A stretch of DNA of 64,000 bases from Ww85 sp963745765 (lineage in GTDB: Bacteria; Desulfobacterota; Desulfobulbia; Desulfobulbales; Desulfocapsaceae): NCBI GenBank assembly GCA_963745765.1, contig CAVUYQ010000025.1, positions 124,001-188,000 of the forward strand, read 5' to 3'. The first letter of the stretch is position 1. Each line of letters starts with the position of its first letter. Below are positions 43,580-51,864 of the stretch, in pieces. The notes below the pieces were generated by a model. The model searched no databases, was not told the origin of the DNA, and saw only the letters and a list, made by a program, of their open reading frames with translations. The position numbers and the translations under genes were made by a program.

Positions 43580-43984
43580 TCAGGAGGTGGTGCCGTTTTG
43601 CAGGAAATCCATGATCCGGACGCGATAGGCGACAATATCGTTACGAAGGGACGAGAGGCTGGCCATTTTTTCATCGACCCGGGAGATGTGATGGTCGAGG
43701 ATCTCTATAAGTTTGGGAGTAATGGTTGAAAAATTCTGATCATTTATATCAAATATTTCAGACAGTTCCTGTATCTCTTTCAACGAGATCCCCAGACCTT
43801 TCATCTTCAGGATGAACTTTAGTCTCAGGATGTCATTTTTGTTGTAATTCCTGGTACTGCCGTCAAGACGGCCATTTCTCCCCATCAGGCCTATTTCTTC
43901 ATAATAACGAATGGTCCGGGTTGTGATATTGAGTTGTCTAGCCAGTTCGCCAATCTGTACCGATTTAGCGTCATCTTTTGTCAT
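43580..43984 (-). CDS. MerR family transcriptional regulator (probable fatty-acid/acyl-CoA regulator)
   Basis: A 134-residue MerR protein. The N-terminal winged HTH is QIGELARQLN...TTRTIRYYEEIGL, followed by a coiled-coil dimer helix (residues about 85-118); there is no cysteine metal site at the C-terminus. It is divergent from the FeS oxidoreductase-etfBA operon, and the intergenic region carries two ACCTTWACGT sites. The same palindrome overlaps the promoter of the beta-oxidation operon, so it probably controls fatty-acid oxidation, comparable to LiuR-type MerR regulators (inference). Confidence 0.88.
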   Translation of the reverse strand: MTKDDAKSVQIGELARQLNITTRTIRYYEEIGLMGRNGRLDGSTRNYNKNDILRLKFILKMKGLGISLKEIQELSEIFDINDQNFSTITPKLIEILDHHISRVDEKMASLSSLRNDIVAYRVRIMDFLQNGTTS

Positions 43985-44119
43985 TCCATATTCCTGCTTT
44001 TTCCGACTGTTTCCCTTATTGTCCGCCCAATGCTATGCGCCCTGGCCGGATGAGGGTACAATGGTGCGGCTGTGGGACTGGATTAATCGCTGTTAAGCTG
44101 ATTTTGATCATAACGCTTT

Positions 44120-44135
44120 ACCTTTACGTAATATA
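44120..44135. promoter_or_regulatory. Probable MerR operator, half-conserved
   Basis: ACCTTTACGTAATATA; read on the minus strand it contains ACGTAAAGGTAAAG, nearly the same as ACGTAAAGGTAAGG at 31214-31227. It lies 136 bases upstream of the merR start, suitable for autoregulation. Confidence 0.5.
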
Positions 44136-44242
44136 TGAAGAGTATTTAGCATGTGGGGAGATCTCATGTCAAACGAAAAAAGCTTTATGTCTACTAATTA
44201 ATGGGCTTTATAGTTTGTGGTATAAATTCCCATTCTTTCCTG

Positions 44243-44271
44243 TTGACCTTAACGTAAACATTATTTATAAC
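44243..44271 (+). promoter_or_regulatory. Promoter and overlapping MerR-type operator of the etf operon
   Basis: TTGACC (44243-44248), 17-base spacer, TATAAC (44266-44271), with ACCTTAACGTAAACAT at 44246-44261. It matches the promoter at 31204-31232 in hexamers, spacing and operator position. Confidence 0.72.
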
Positions 44272-44339
44272 AGATGAAGTGAAGAGAGAATAACCTCTGC
44301 CAGGGCGGTTTCTGCAGTAAATTCAGGAGGGAGAGTCGA

Positions 44340-46322
44340 ATGGAATTTACCCGGGAGATATACTGGAATGTTGGTCACGGCGCTTTGACCCTGGTGCCGA
44401 TGTATATCCTTGTCCTTGTTTCATTTGCCTTGCTGGTCAGGGCTTTTCTGCAGCGTCGGGTCGTGTATCGCCAGGGCCGGTCCCTTGATCGTCTTGATAA
44501 TATCGGGACGCGTATCACGGACATGGTAAAGAACGTGTTGCTGCAGAAGAAAGTGACCCGTGTTGTCTGGCCGGGGTTCTTTCATGCCCTTTTTTTCTGG
44601 TCATTCCTGCTGCTTTTTATCGGTACAACCCTGATTTTCATTCAAGTTGACTTCACTGATCTTCTCTTTAATTACGTATTCCTCAAGGGCACCTTCTACA
44701 AGATTTTTTCCATCACCCTCGATTATGCCGGCCTGGTGGCGATCATCATGCTTGCTGTGCTTTTCTACCGGCGTTATGTGATAAAGCCCGAAGGGCTGGA
44801 GACGAAAAGAGACGACGCCGTCATGCATGGACTGCTCTTTATCATTTTGATTACCGGTTTTGTGATTGAAGGTGCCCGTATGGCTGTGACCGAACTTGGC
44901 GGTCCTGTTGCTCCATGGTCCCCGGTCGGCCTCCTCGTCGCCAAAATGCTTGCCGGTCTCGGCGAGGAGGGACTCCGCAGCCTGCATAGGTACACCTGGT
45001 GGTTTCACCTGCTTCTGGTGATGGGCTTTATCATTCTGATCCCCATTACCAAGTTCCGCCACATCCTGACCACCAGCGCCAACTACCTTTTTGCGGATCG
45101 TGGCCCGAAGGGCAAACTGGTAAGCCTTGATCTTGAGGACGAGAGTGCTGAGAAATTCGGGGCATCCGTGGTAGCAGACCTGTACTGGAAAGATATCTTC
45201 GACGCAGATGCCTGTACGCTCTGCAAACGCTGCCAGGATCGCTGCCCTGCCTTCAACAGCGGCAAGCCGCTCTCGCCGATGAAACTGGTGAACCAGATTG
45301 GCGATGCTGCCTTCATTAATCCCGGTGCCGATCTGATCGAAGCTATTTCAAAGGATGTCCTGTGGTCCTGTACCACCTGCTTTGCCTGTCAGGAGATATG
45401 CCCGGCATCGATTGAACATGTAGGCAAGATTGTGGAGATGCGCCGCAGCATGGTGCTGATGGAAGGGGCGTTCCCCGGCGAGGAGGTGATGACCGCCATG
45501 GAACAGACCGAGGTCAACGGCAACCCGCTCGGCAGCGGCTATGCCTCTCGGGGCGATTGGGCCGAAGATCTCGGTATTGTAAAGCTCTCGGAGAGTCAGG
45601 ACGTTGATATCCTCTATTTTGTCGGCTGCTACGCATCCTTTGATAAGAGAAATATCGCAGTAGCCAGAAGTTTTGTAAAGCTCTGCCAGGCTGCGGGTGT
45701 CACGGTGGGAATTTTAGGTAAAGAGGAGAAATGCTGCGGAGAGCCGATGCGCAAAATGGGCAATGAATACCTTTACCAAACCCTGGCGCTGGAGAATATT
45801 GAACTGATCAATGCTGCAGGAGTGAAGACCGTCGTTACCTCCTGTCCGCACTGCTTCAATACGCTGGAAAAAGACTATCGCGACCTCGGACTTGAGGCAG
45901 AGGTTCAGTCTTATACCGTATACCTTGAGCTGCTCATCTCCAGCGGAAAACTGAAGATTCGGCAGGATGATTTTTCCTGCACCTATCACGATTCCTGTTA
46001 TCTCGGACGGCATAACGGAATCTATGAAGCGCCGCGCAGTCTGATTAGAGCAGCGGGGGGAGCAATTGTTGAAATGGAAAAAAGCCGCAGTGAGTCCTTC
46101 TGCTGCAGTGCCGGTGGCGGACGTATCATGGCAGAGGAGAAAATAGGCGAGCGCATTAATCTCAAGCGTGTACGCATGGCGGCTGAAACCGGTGCGCCGA
46201 ATCTTCTGTCGAACTGTCCTTTCTGCCTGACCATGTTTGAAGACGGCGTCAAAGGAGCCGGTCTTGAGGACCAGCTCAAGCCTAAGGATATTGCCGAGAT
46301 TCTTGCCGAGAGACTGGCGTGA
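44340..46322 (+). CDS. Membrane FeS oxidoreductase (ETF:menaquinone oxidoreductase-like, heterodisulfide reductase CCG type)
   Basis: A 660-residue fusion. The N-terminal 245 residues hold five to six membrane segments of the NarI-like cytochrome b fold (HGALTLVPMYI, HALFFWSFLL, HRYTWWFHLL with candidate haem His residues). Two [4Fe-4S] motifs follow: CTLCKRCQDRCP near 296 and CTTCFACQEICP near 345. Two CCG domains end it (KCCGEPMRKMG and FCCSAGGGRI). Proteins of this layout beside etfBA carry electrons from ETF to menaquinone in syntrophic and sulfate-reducing fatty-acid oxidisers (established for related DUF224 proteins). It heads the operon. Confidence 0.93.
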   Translation: MEFTREIYWNVGHGALTLVPMYILVLVSFALLVRAFLQRRVVYRQGRSLDRLDNIGTRITDMVKNVLLQKKVTRVVWPGFFHALFFWSFLLLFIGTTLIFIQVDFTDLLFNYVFLKGTFYKIFSITLDYAGLVAIIMLAVLFYRRYVIKPEGLETKRDDAVMHGLLFIILITGFVIEGARMAVTELGGPVAPWSPVGLLVAKMLAGLGEEGLRSLHRYTWWFHLLLVMGFIILIPITKFRHILTTSANYLFADRGPKGKLVSLDLEDESAEKFGASVVADLYWKDIFDADACTLCKRCQDRCPAFNSGKPLSPMKLVNQIGDAAFINPGADLIEAISKDVLWSCTTCFACQEICPASIEHVGKIVEMRRSMVLMEGAFPGEEVMTAMEQTEVNGNPLGSGYASRGDWAEDLGIVKLSESQDVDILYFVGCYASFDKRNIAVARSFVKLCQAAGVTVGILGKEEKCCGEPMRKMGNEYLYQTLALENIELINAAGVKTVVTSCPHCFNTLEKDYRDLGLEAEVQSYTVYLELLISSGKLKIRQDDFSCTYHDSCYLGRHNGIYEAPRSLIRAAGGAIVEMEKSRSESFCCSAGGGRIMAEEKIGERINLKRVRMAAETGAPNLLSNCPFCLTMFEDGVKGAGLEDQLKPKDIAEILAERLA

Positions 46323-46347
46323 TTACCCTGTTAGGAGGAAAAATGAT

Positions 46348-47121
46348 ATGAAAATTCTGGTGTGTGTTAAGCAGGTTCCCGATATGGAATCGAGATTCAG
46401 GGTTGCACAGAGCGGCGTCTGGTATGATACCACAGATCTCGCCTGGCGCATGAATGAATACGATGAATATAGCGTTGAGCAGGCCGTCCGTTTAAAGGAA
46501 GAAGTCGGCGATGCGGATATCACTATTTTATCAATTGGTCCCGACAAGGTGAAAGAGGCCATCAAGAAGGGGTTGGCAATGGGCTGTGACCGGGGGGTTC
46601 ATGTGGCGGATGACGAGGCCGGCAGGAAGGAACCCTTTGCGATTGCTTCGATTATCGCAGCGTTTGCCCGGGACAAGCAGTTCGATCTGATTTTTACCGG
46701 GATGCAGTCACAGGATCGGGGCAGCGCTCAGGTTGGTATACTGGTTGCCGAGATGCTTGATATGTCAGGTGTTTCCACGGTTATCGATTTTGTTTACAAA
46801 GATGGCCGTGTTGAACTCAAGCGTGAGCTTGAGGGAGGGGTGAGGGCAGGAATCGCGATACGGTTACCGGCCCTGATTACCTGCCAGCTGGGGCTGAACA
46901 AGCCCCGCTACCCGACGCTGCCAAACATCATGAAGGCCAAGAAGAAAGAGCTGCTCAGCATACCAGTTCAGGAGTTTGTTCTGCCTGAAGTGCGGCTGCA
47001 GACGGCAAAGATCTATTTTCCCGAGAAGAGAGGCGGCGGACTTGTCCTTGAAGGCGATCCGGCTGAACTGGCTGACAGACTGCTGCAGCTTCTGCGCGAG
47101 AAAACCACGGTTTTAAGCTAG
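46348..47121 (+). CDS. etfB: Electron transfer flavoprotein, beta subunit
   Basis: A 257-residue ETF beta subunit binding AMP. The start ATG at 46348 follows TTAGGAGGAAAAATG; the longer frame overlaps the previous gene. KILVCVKQVPDME opens it, DEYSVEQAVRLKE is the conserved loop, and TGMQSQDRGSAQVG the AMP site. It accepts electrons from acyl-CoA dehydrogenase. Confidence 0.95.
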   Translation: MKILVCVKQVPDMESRFRVAQSGVWYDTTDLAWRMNEYDEYSVEQAVRLKEEVGDADITILSIGPDKVKEAIKKGLAMGCDRGVHVADDEAGRKEPFAIASIIAAFARDKQFDLIFTGMQSQDRGSAQVGILVAEMLDMSGVSTVIDFVYKDGRVELKRELEGGVRAGIAIRLPALITCQLGLNKPRYPTLPNIMKAKKKELLSIPVQEFVLPEVRLQTAKIYFPEKRGGGLVLEGDPAELADRLLQLLREKTTVLS

Positions 47122-47130
47122 GAGATAATC

Positions 47131-48048
47131 ATGAAACTACTGCTTGTTGCAGAATATCGAAGGGGTCATGTGCTGGCCGGCATGAGTGAGTTGATCGGCT
47201 TTGCCCGCGAGACAGCGGCAGAGCATGTGATGTTTCTTGTTGGCTCCCCATCATCTCTGCCTCCTTATGATGGCAGGCTCTACCTGGCCGATGCCGCTAC
47301 CTGCGGGGAATATAATCCGGCGGTGCACAAACAGCTCCTTCTCGGGGTGATTGAAAAGGAGAAGCCGGACATGGTGGTGTTCAGCCATTCAAGCTATGGC
47401 TGGGACCTTGCCCCGCGAATCGCTGTGGCGCTCGGCTGCGCCCAGGTCTCAGAGGTAGTGGCCTGGGACGGCGGTTCCCTCGTCGTACCGGTATGTAACG
47501 GAAAATTAAGACGAACCGTAGAGGTGAAAACAGCGGTTGCCGTCGTGACCCTGCAGGCCGGCGCCTTCGGCTTCACGGACCCGTTGTCGGGAACACCGGA
47601 GGTGGAAAAAATAGAAAGTGATACGGACGGGCAACTGGAATTTCTCGGTTATGAAGAGGCCGAGGCAGGCGGCGTCGATTTAAGCAAGGCGGAGGTCATT
47701 GTCAGCGCCGGTCGTGGTATTGGCAAACCGGAAAATATTGGGCTGATTGCGGCTCTGGCCCGGGCTCTTGGCGGTGAATATGGTGCCAGTCGGCCGGTGG
47801 TAGATGCCGAGTGGGCGGAGCATAATCGCCAGGTAGGGACGACAGGGCAGACGGTTGCTCCCAAACTGTATGTCGCCTGCGGTATATCCGGTGCTATTCA
47901 GCACCTTGCCGGGATGAAGAAATCGGAATTTGTCGTGGCTATAAACACCGATAAGGATGCGCCGATCGGTGATGTTGCAGATGTTCTCGTTGTTGCGGAT
48001 CTGACGAAGTTTGTCCCGCTTCTCACTGAAAAATTAGAAAAACGCTGA
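47131..48048 (+). CDS. etfA: Electron transfer flavoprotein, alpha subunit
   Basis: A 305-residue ETF alpha subunit. The C-terminal FAD domain is clear: SAGRGIGKPENIGL, RPVVDAEW, QVGTTGQTVAPKLYVACGIS (key residues VGTTGQTV) and the INTDKDAPIGDVADV loop. The stop overlaps ATG of a non-coding frame; the next gene starts 10 bases on. Confidence 0.95.
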   Translation: MKLLLVAEYRRGHVLAGMSELIGFARETAAEHVMFLVGSPSSLPPYDGRLYLADAATCGEYNPAVHKQLLLGVIEKEKPDMVVFSHSSYGWDLAPRIAVALGCAQVSEVVAWDGGSLVVPVCNGKLRRTVEVKTAVAVVTLQAGAFGFTDPLSGTPEVEKIESDTDGQLEFLGYEEAEAGGVDLSKAEVIVSAGRGIGKPENIGLIAALARALGGEYGASRPVVDAEWAEHNRQVGTTGQTVAPKLYVACGISGAIQHLAGMKKSEFVVAINTDKDAPIGDVADVLVVADLTKFVPLLTEKLEKR

Positions 48049-48057
48049 TGGAGACAG

Positions 48058-48372
48058 GTGGTGATCAACGATATTTTTACCTCTCTGCCGGAATGCTTTG
48101 TCAAAGGAACCATGGGTGAGCCGGCCAGTTACTATTTCTCTCTCGGGCCGTTCAAGAAAACCGTACGTCTTTCAGGGCAGGAGTGTCTTGTCGAGGAAGG
48201 ACGTACGGTTGAGAACGCCGATTGTGTCTGCAAGACAAGCCCGGAATTTTTTATGAGAATCTGGTCGGAGGGCTATCGTCCCGGTGTGGCTGACTTCTTG
48301 TCAGGTACTATCAAGTCAAATAATCCCGGTGCGCTCCAGACCTTTCTCCGGGCCTTTGGTAAAGAAACGTGA
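48058..48372 (+). CDS. SCP2-like lipid-binding domain protein
   Basis: A 104-residue protein with GTG start behind GGAGACAG. Motifs such as YFSLGPFKKTVRLSGQECLVEEG, and DFLSGTIKSNNPGALQTFLRAFG at the C-terminus, resemble the SCP2 sterol/lipid-carrier fold seen with acyl-CoA enzymes. It may deliver or hold acyl groups; this is inferred from fold resemblance and operon position. Confidence 0.65.
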   Translation: MVINDIFTSLPECFVKGTMGEPASYYFSLGPFKKTVRLSGQECLVEEGRTVENADCVCKTSPEFFMRIWSEGYRPGVADFLSGTIKSNNPGALQTFLRAFGKET

Positions 48373-48418
48373 GGAGCTGCTTGCCGATGACATCGTTTTC
48401 TTCCAGAGAGATTGATGA

Positions 48419-48853
48419 ATGAACGATTCCCGGAGATATCTGACAGAGATAAAAGTACGCGGATATCACGCGGATTTTTATGGTCATGTAAACAATGCCC
48501 GGTACCTGGAGTTTCTTGAGGAGGACCGCTGGGCCTGTTTCGAGTCCCGAATCGACCTGCAGAAGTGGGCGGCCCAGGGTTTGATACTCCTGGTGGTCAA
48601 TATCAACATCAATTATCGAAAAGCCGTGGGTGTAGGAGAAATACTGCAGGTTTCAACCTCTCTCGATAAGGTGGGCTACAAGAGTGCTGTTCTGCAGCAG
48701 GAAATTGTTCTGAAAACGAGCAAAGAACCCGTTGCCGATGCCCTTGTCACCTTCGTTATCATGGACGGCAGTAAAAAAGCGGTCGTTATGGAAAATGAGA
48801 TTCTCCGGGACATCCTTAAACTTGAAAGAGCGGAGACAACCAAAGGAAACTGA
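48419..48853 (+). CDS. Acyl-CoA thioesterase, 4-hydroxybenzoyl-CoA thioesterase (4HBT) type
   Basis: A 144-residue hotdog thioesterase with the YbgC/4HBT active-site motif DFYGHVNNARYLEFLEEDRW, in which the Asp is catalytic. It should hydrolyse acyl-CoA or aroyl-CoA. Last gene of the etf operon, ahead of the fadL-like gene. Confidence 0.9.
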   Translation: MNDSRRYLTEIKVRGYHADFYGHVNNARYLEFLEEDRWACFESRIDLQKWAAQGLILLVVNININYRKAVGVGEILQVSTSLDKVGYKSAVLQQEIVLKTSKEPVADALVTFVIMDGSKKAVVMENEILRDILKLERAETTKGN

Positions 48854-49125
48854 GCGGGTTCACTTGGGAGAATTCTAATACTCGACATTGTTGTCATTTC
48901 ATTTGCTCACCCGGTTTCTGATTAGGGTTGACTTCTCGTCTCGTTCTGGATTAATTACCGGGGATAAGATGAGGTCGGAAGGGTTTGTTTTTATTATTTA
49001 CTTGAACTTTCAGGATATGCCATGAGAATGGTTAATTCGGCATGTCTGAAGTTGATGTCCGGGAGAGGAGCCTGTCGTTCCGTTGCGGCAGGTTGACAAG
49101 TAATTTCAGATTGGGGGAGAAACGC

Positions 49126-50356
49126 ATGAAAAAGGTTATTTCTGTACTGGCCCTGGCGTCGGTTTTTGCCGCCGGTTCAGCATTTGCTTCAGGTTATCGT
49201 ATTCCTGAGCAATCTTCGGACTCCGTAGCAAAGGCGGGTGCTCATATCGCCTCTGCAAGGGGTGCCGATTCGTCTTATTACAATCCTGCCAACATGTCCT
49301 GGGCGGATGATGCCTGGCTGACAGAGATCGATCTGAACTATATCCACTTGACCACCATTGATTATACCGATTCACGTACCTCGACTATGAACGGGTCTTC
49401 CGAAACCGAGAATTTCATACTGCCGACCTTTTTTCTCGTTTCGCCGAATTACAATGACTTCAGGTTTGGTTTCTCGGTAACGGTTCCCTACGGTCTTGCC
49501 AAGCGCTGGAATCAACCGTTCCCGGCGTTGACTGCCAAGAAGTTCGAGCTGCAGGTATGGGATCTTAATCCGTCTGTCTCCTATGAGATTAACAAGTATC
49601 TCTCAATTGCCGGCGGTGTGCGTCTTCTGCTTTCCACGGCAACGGCCCGTAATGGCGGGACAAATCCGACAACGGGTGTCACCCATGACATGAATCTTGG
49701 CGGGCGACTGGGCAACTGACTGGGGCTACAATCTGGCTCTTGCCGTCAAGCCCAATGAGCAGTCAAATATCTCGGTCACCTATCGCTCAAACGTTGATTT
49801 ATCGTTGAGCGGGGATGCTGATATTGCTGCCACCTACCCGATGCCGTGGCAGGTCAGCACTACCGGTGATGTCTCACTGCCGGCTCCAGCGGTGCTCACC
49901 GTGGCCGGTGCCTATACCTGGGACAAGCTGACGGTTGAACTGGCCTGGGATCGTACCTTCTGGGGTGAATATGAATCCCTTGATTTTCAGTTTGGCAACC
50001 CCATAGCTGAAGCCGCATTTGGTACCCCCATCCCGAAAAACTGGGATGACACCAATGCCTTCCGTATCGGTGTCGAGTATGTGTTCTGTGACTATTTCAT
50101 CGGTATGGCCGGATTCGCCATAGACAAGAATCCGGTACCGGAACAGACGCTCGGTTTCGAACTGCCTGATTCGGATGCCTATCTCTACTCCATCGGCGGG
50201 CGTTATATCATCAACGAGAAAATGGAACTTGGCCTCGGTGTTCTCTATGACTACAAGGAATCACGTTCCGTGAACAGCAATAACGGCGGGATAAACGGAG
50301 AGTTTGAGAATGCCTCGGCTCTTTTCGTTTCTGCCGGGCTGAAGTATAAGTTCTAG
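49126..50356 (+). pseudogene. FadL/OmpP1 family outer-membrane fatty-acid porin, one +1 frameshift
   Basis: A FadL-type barrel with a signal peptide from the ATG at 49126 (GGGGGAGAAACGC upstream) ending in AFASG. The conserved mature start ASGYRIPEQSSDSVAKAGAH and SARGADSSYYNPANMSW are the family hatch domain. One extra base near 49693-49698 moves the frame; removing it yields HDMNLAGDWATDWGYNLALAVKP, and the second frame runs to the C-terminal Phe (SAGLKYKF) typical of outer-membrane proteins. Joined length 409 residues. It would import long-chain fatty acids for the operon at 31.3 kb. Whether the frameshift is real is unknown. Confidence 0.87.
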
Positions 50357-50370
50357 GCAGTACGCAAGAG

Positions 50371-50405
50371 ACAAGCCTTTCCGGTCCAGGACCGGAAAGG
50401 CTTGT
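50371..50405. terminator. Intrinsic terminator after the FadL-like gene
   Basis: ACAAGCCTTTCCGGTCC and its exact complement flank a one-base centre, giving a very strong 17-base-pair stem 15 bases after the stop codon. There is no long T-run on the plus strand, but the stem is convergent with the radical-SAM remnant. Confidence 0.75.
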
Positions 50406-50424
50406 CCGTGTCAGGGGATAGCTC

Positions 50425-50721
50425 TTACAACGCCCGCATGTATTCGGGTTTCAGGCTGATTTTGCCGTTGAGCGCAGCATCGATACGTTCCAGGGCAGCC
50501 TCTTTGTCTTCCGGCAGAATCCAGTTTCACCTTTCCCGATCATCATAAAGCCGGGTACCCGGTGTGAGCATCAGGCTCAAGGCGCCGATATACTCGGGAT
50601 CGTTGGCGGAAAAGACCCTGCCTGTTTCCCTGGCATGGATGCAGGAGCGCTTAACCTGCGCGATACCGAGAATAACGGTGATGGAGAGTTTGATGCCGGC
50701 CGAGCGGATTTTCTTGCCCAT
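50425..50721 (-). pseudogene. Radical SAM protein remnant (C-terminal part, internally deleted)
   Basis: From the ATG at 50721 the minus strand reads GKKIRSAGIKLSITVILGI, then HARETGRVFSANDPEYIGAL and LMLTPGTRLYDDRE, before a TGA; after about ten bases another frame gives WILPEDKEAALERIDAALNG and ends KISLKPEYMRAL at 50425. These are consecutive blocks from the C-terminal half of a B12-independent radical-SAM family common in anaerobes; the segment between them (expected about 60 residues) and the N-terminal SAM-binding half are missing. It is a clear relic. Confidence 0.8.
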
Positions 50722-50733
50722 TGTTATTCTCTT

Positions 50734-50780
50734 CACCTTCGTAGTGCATGTGCTCTTTTCTGGATCATGTTGGTAACAAT
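50734..50780. repeat. 48-base repeat, copy 1
   Basis: CACCTTCGTAGTGCATG...GGATCATGTTGGTAACAATG matches 55280-55326 over 48 aligned positions at roughly four in five identical, without gaps. It lies directly beside the dispersed repeat copy B. Confidence 0.55.
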
Positions 50781-50789
50781 GACTTCGGG

Positions 50790-50870
50790 TACCTTGAATA
50801 ATTGTCTTTTCGTCCGATCTCTTCGTTACTCTCGAAATCTGATCCTCGGAAATAAGCGAGCTTAGCAAGA
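50790..50870 (-). repeat. Dispersed repeat, copy B (inverted)
   Basis: On the minus strand it runs from GCTTATTTCCGAGGATCAGA through TCGAGAGTAACGAAGAGATC to GACGAAAAGACAATTATTCA AGGTACC, matching copy A's right half with few differences and copy C/D upstream of it. ACCTTGAATAAT at 50791-50802 is the terminal repeat. Confidence 0.75.
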
Positions 50871-51263
50871 TCAACCGGGCTCTTGTTGCCAATGAGCGGA
50901 TAATAGCAACACAAGCCAACAGGTCATATATGACCACTGGTTACATATGACCGTCATGATTCAGCTACCAGGTCCGCTCATCTTAATCCAGCCATAGCAA
51001 ATTATCCTGTAAACACGAAGCAATACACGAGAGTGTCATTAATGTAAAATCGTGGCACAGAGTTTGCTATATTAAAGTTGAAAGAGAATAGCGCAAACTT
51101 TCACACCGGGTATCTCGCCGGCTGACGCGGGACATAAAGGTCAGTCTATTAGTGCATAAGTCAGTCAGGTATGATTAAGCCGTTAAAAACAGTCTTGCTG
51201 TTAAATGAACGGGCAGCTCCAATTAGCTTGGGCTCGGCCGTCACACTTCCAGGAGAATGAAAA
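50871..51263. other. Intergenic region, no gene recognised
   Basis: About 390 bases of AT-rich sequence between repeat copy B and the DUF3309 gene. A weak AGGAGAA ribosome site ends it. No RNA structure recognised. Confidence 0.5.
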
Positions 51264-51422
51264 ATGTCCATAGGTACTATCTTACTCATCGTTCTGATAC
51301 TGGCGCTTGTGGGATTGATTCCGGCCTGGCCGCATAGCCGATCATGGGGGTATGCACCCAGCGGCGGAGTCGGTCTGATCGTCTTAATCCTTGTGATTAT
51401 GCTTTTAACGGGCAGAATCTGA
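51264..51422 (+). CDS. DUF3309 family small membrane protein
   Basis: A 52-residue protein too short for standard frame finding: two hydrophobic helices around a conserved WPHSRSWGYAPSGGVG turn, exactly the DUF3309 pattern, starting MSIGTILLIVL and ending LLTGRI. AGGAGAA precedes the ATG. Function unknown; it heads a cluster of small envelope-associated genes. Confidence 0.9.
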   Translation: MSIGTILLIVLILALVGLIPAWPHSRSWGYAPSGGVGLIVLILVIMLLTGRI

Positions 51423-51566
51423 CCCACTAAAAAAACGGGGTTTAACGCCATGGCGTCTTAGACAGGAAAGTATAGTCTCCATGCTGATGGGTTGGTCCAC
51501 TCAGACCAGTGTCCATCCCTCAACAATACACTGAGTATAAAAATAACATCAAGGAGCGTATCCAAC

Positions 51567-51863
51567 ATGGCAAGCACGCAAGATAACACCCAAAAAATGA
51601 GTGAAGAAATGCAGCACATCATTGACCACGCCCGAGCACTGGTGGATGCCACATCCGGAGAGCTGGACGATCGGATCAAAACAGCCAGGGACGCACTGAA
51701 AGAACGCCTGGATTCGACCAAGAGCGAATACTGCGAACTTGAAAAGCAGTTCCTGGGCAAAGTTATGGTCGCCGATGAGTTCATTCATGTAAAACCATAC
51801 TATGCCATCGGCGGGACATTCATCGGTGGCCTGCTGCTTGGCTGGTTAATGTCAAGGAAATAG
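51567..51863 (+). CDS. DUF883 family protein (ElaB/YqjD-like)
   Basis: A 98-residue protein: an amphipathic helical N-terminal region (residues 5-75, with LVDATSGELDDRIKTARDAL) and one C-terminal membrane helix (YYAIGGTFIGGLLLGWLMSRK; key residues GGLLLGW). YqjD relatives are inner-membrane proteins that bind ribosomes in stationary phase. Translation start ATG 51567 follows AAGGAG. Followed with 1-base spacing by yqjE. Confidence 0.88.
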   Translation: MASTQDNTQKMSEEMQHIIDHARALVDATSGELDDRIKTARDALKERLDSTKSEYCELEKQFLGKVMVADEFIHVKPYYAIGGTFIGGLLLGWLMSRK

Positions 51864-51864
51864 C

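Noticed and set aside
50527..50937. A 136-codon minus-strand open frame as one gene
   Set aside because: Its first third is dispersed repeat copy B and only the last part is radical-SAM sequence, so it is a chance joining.
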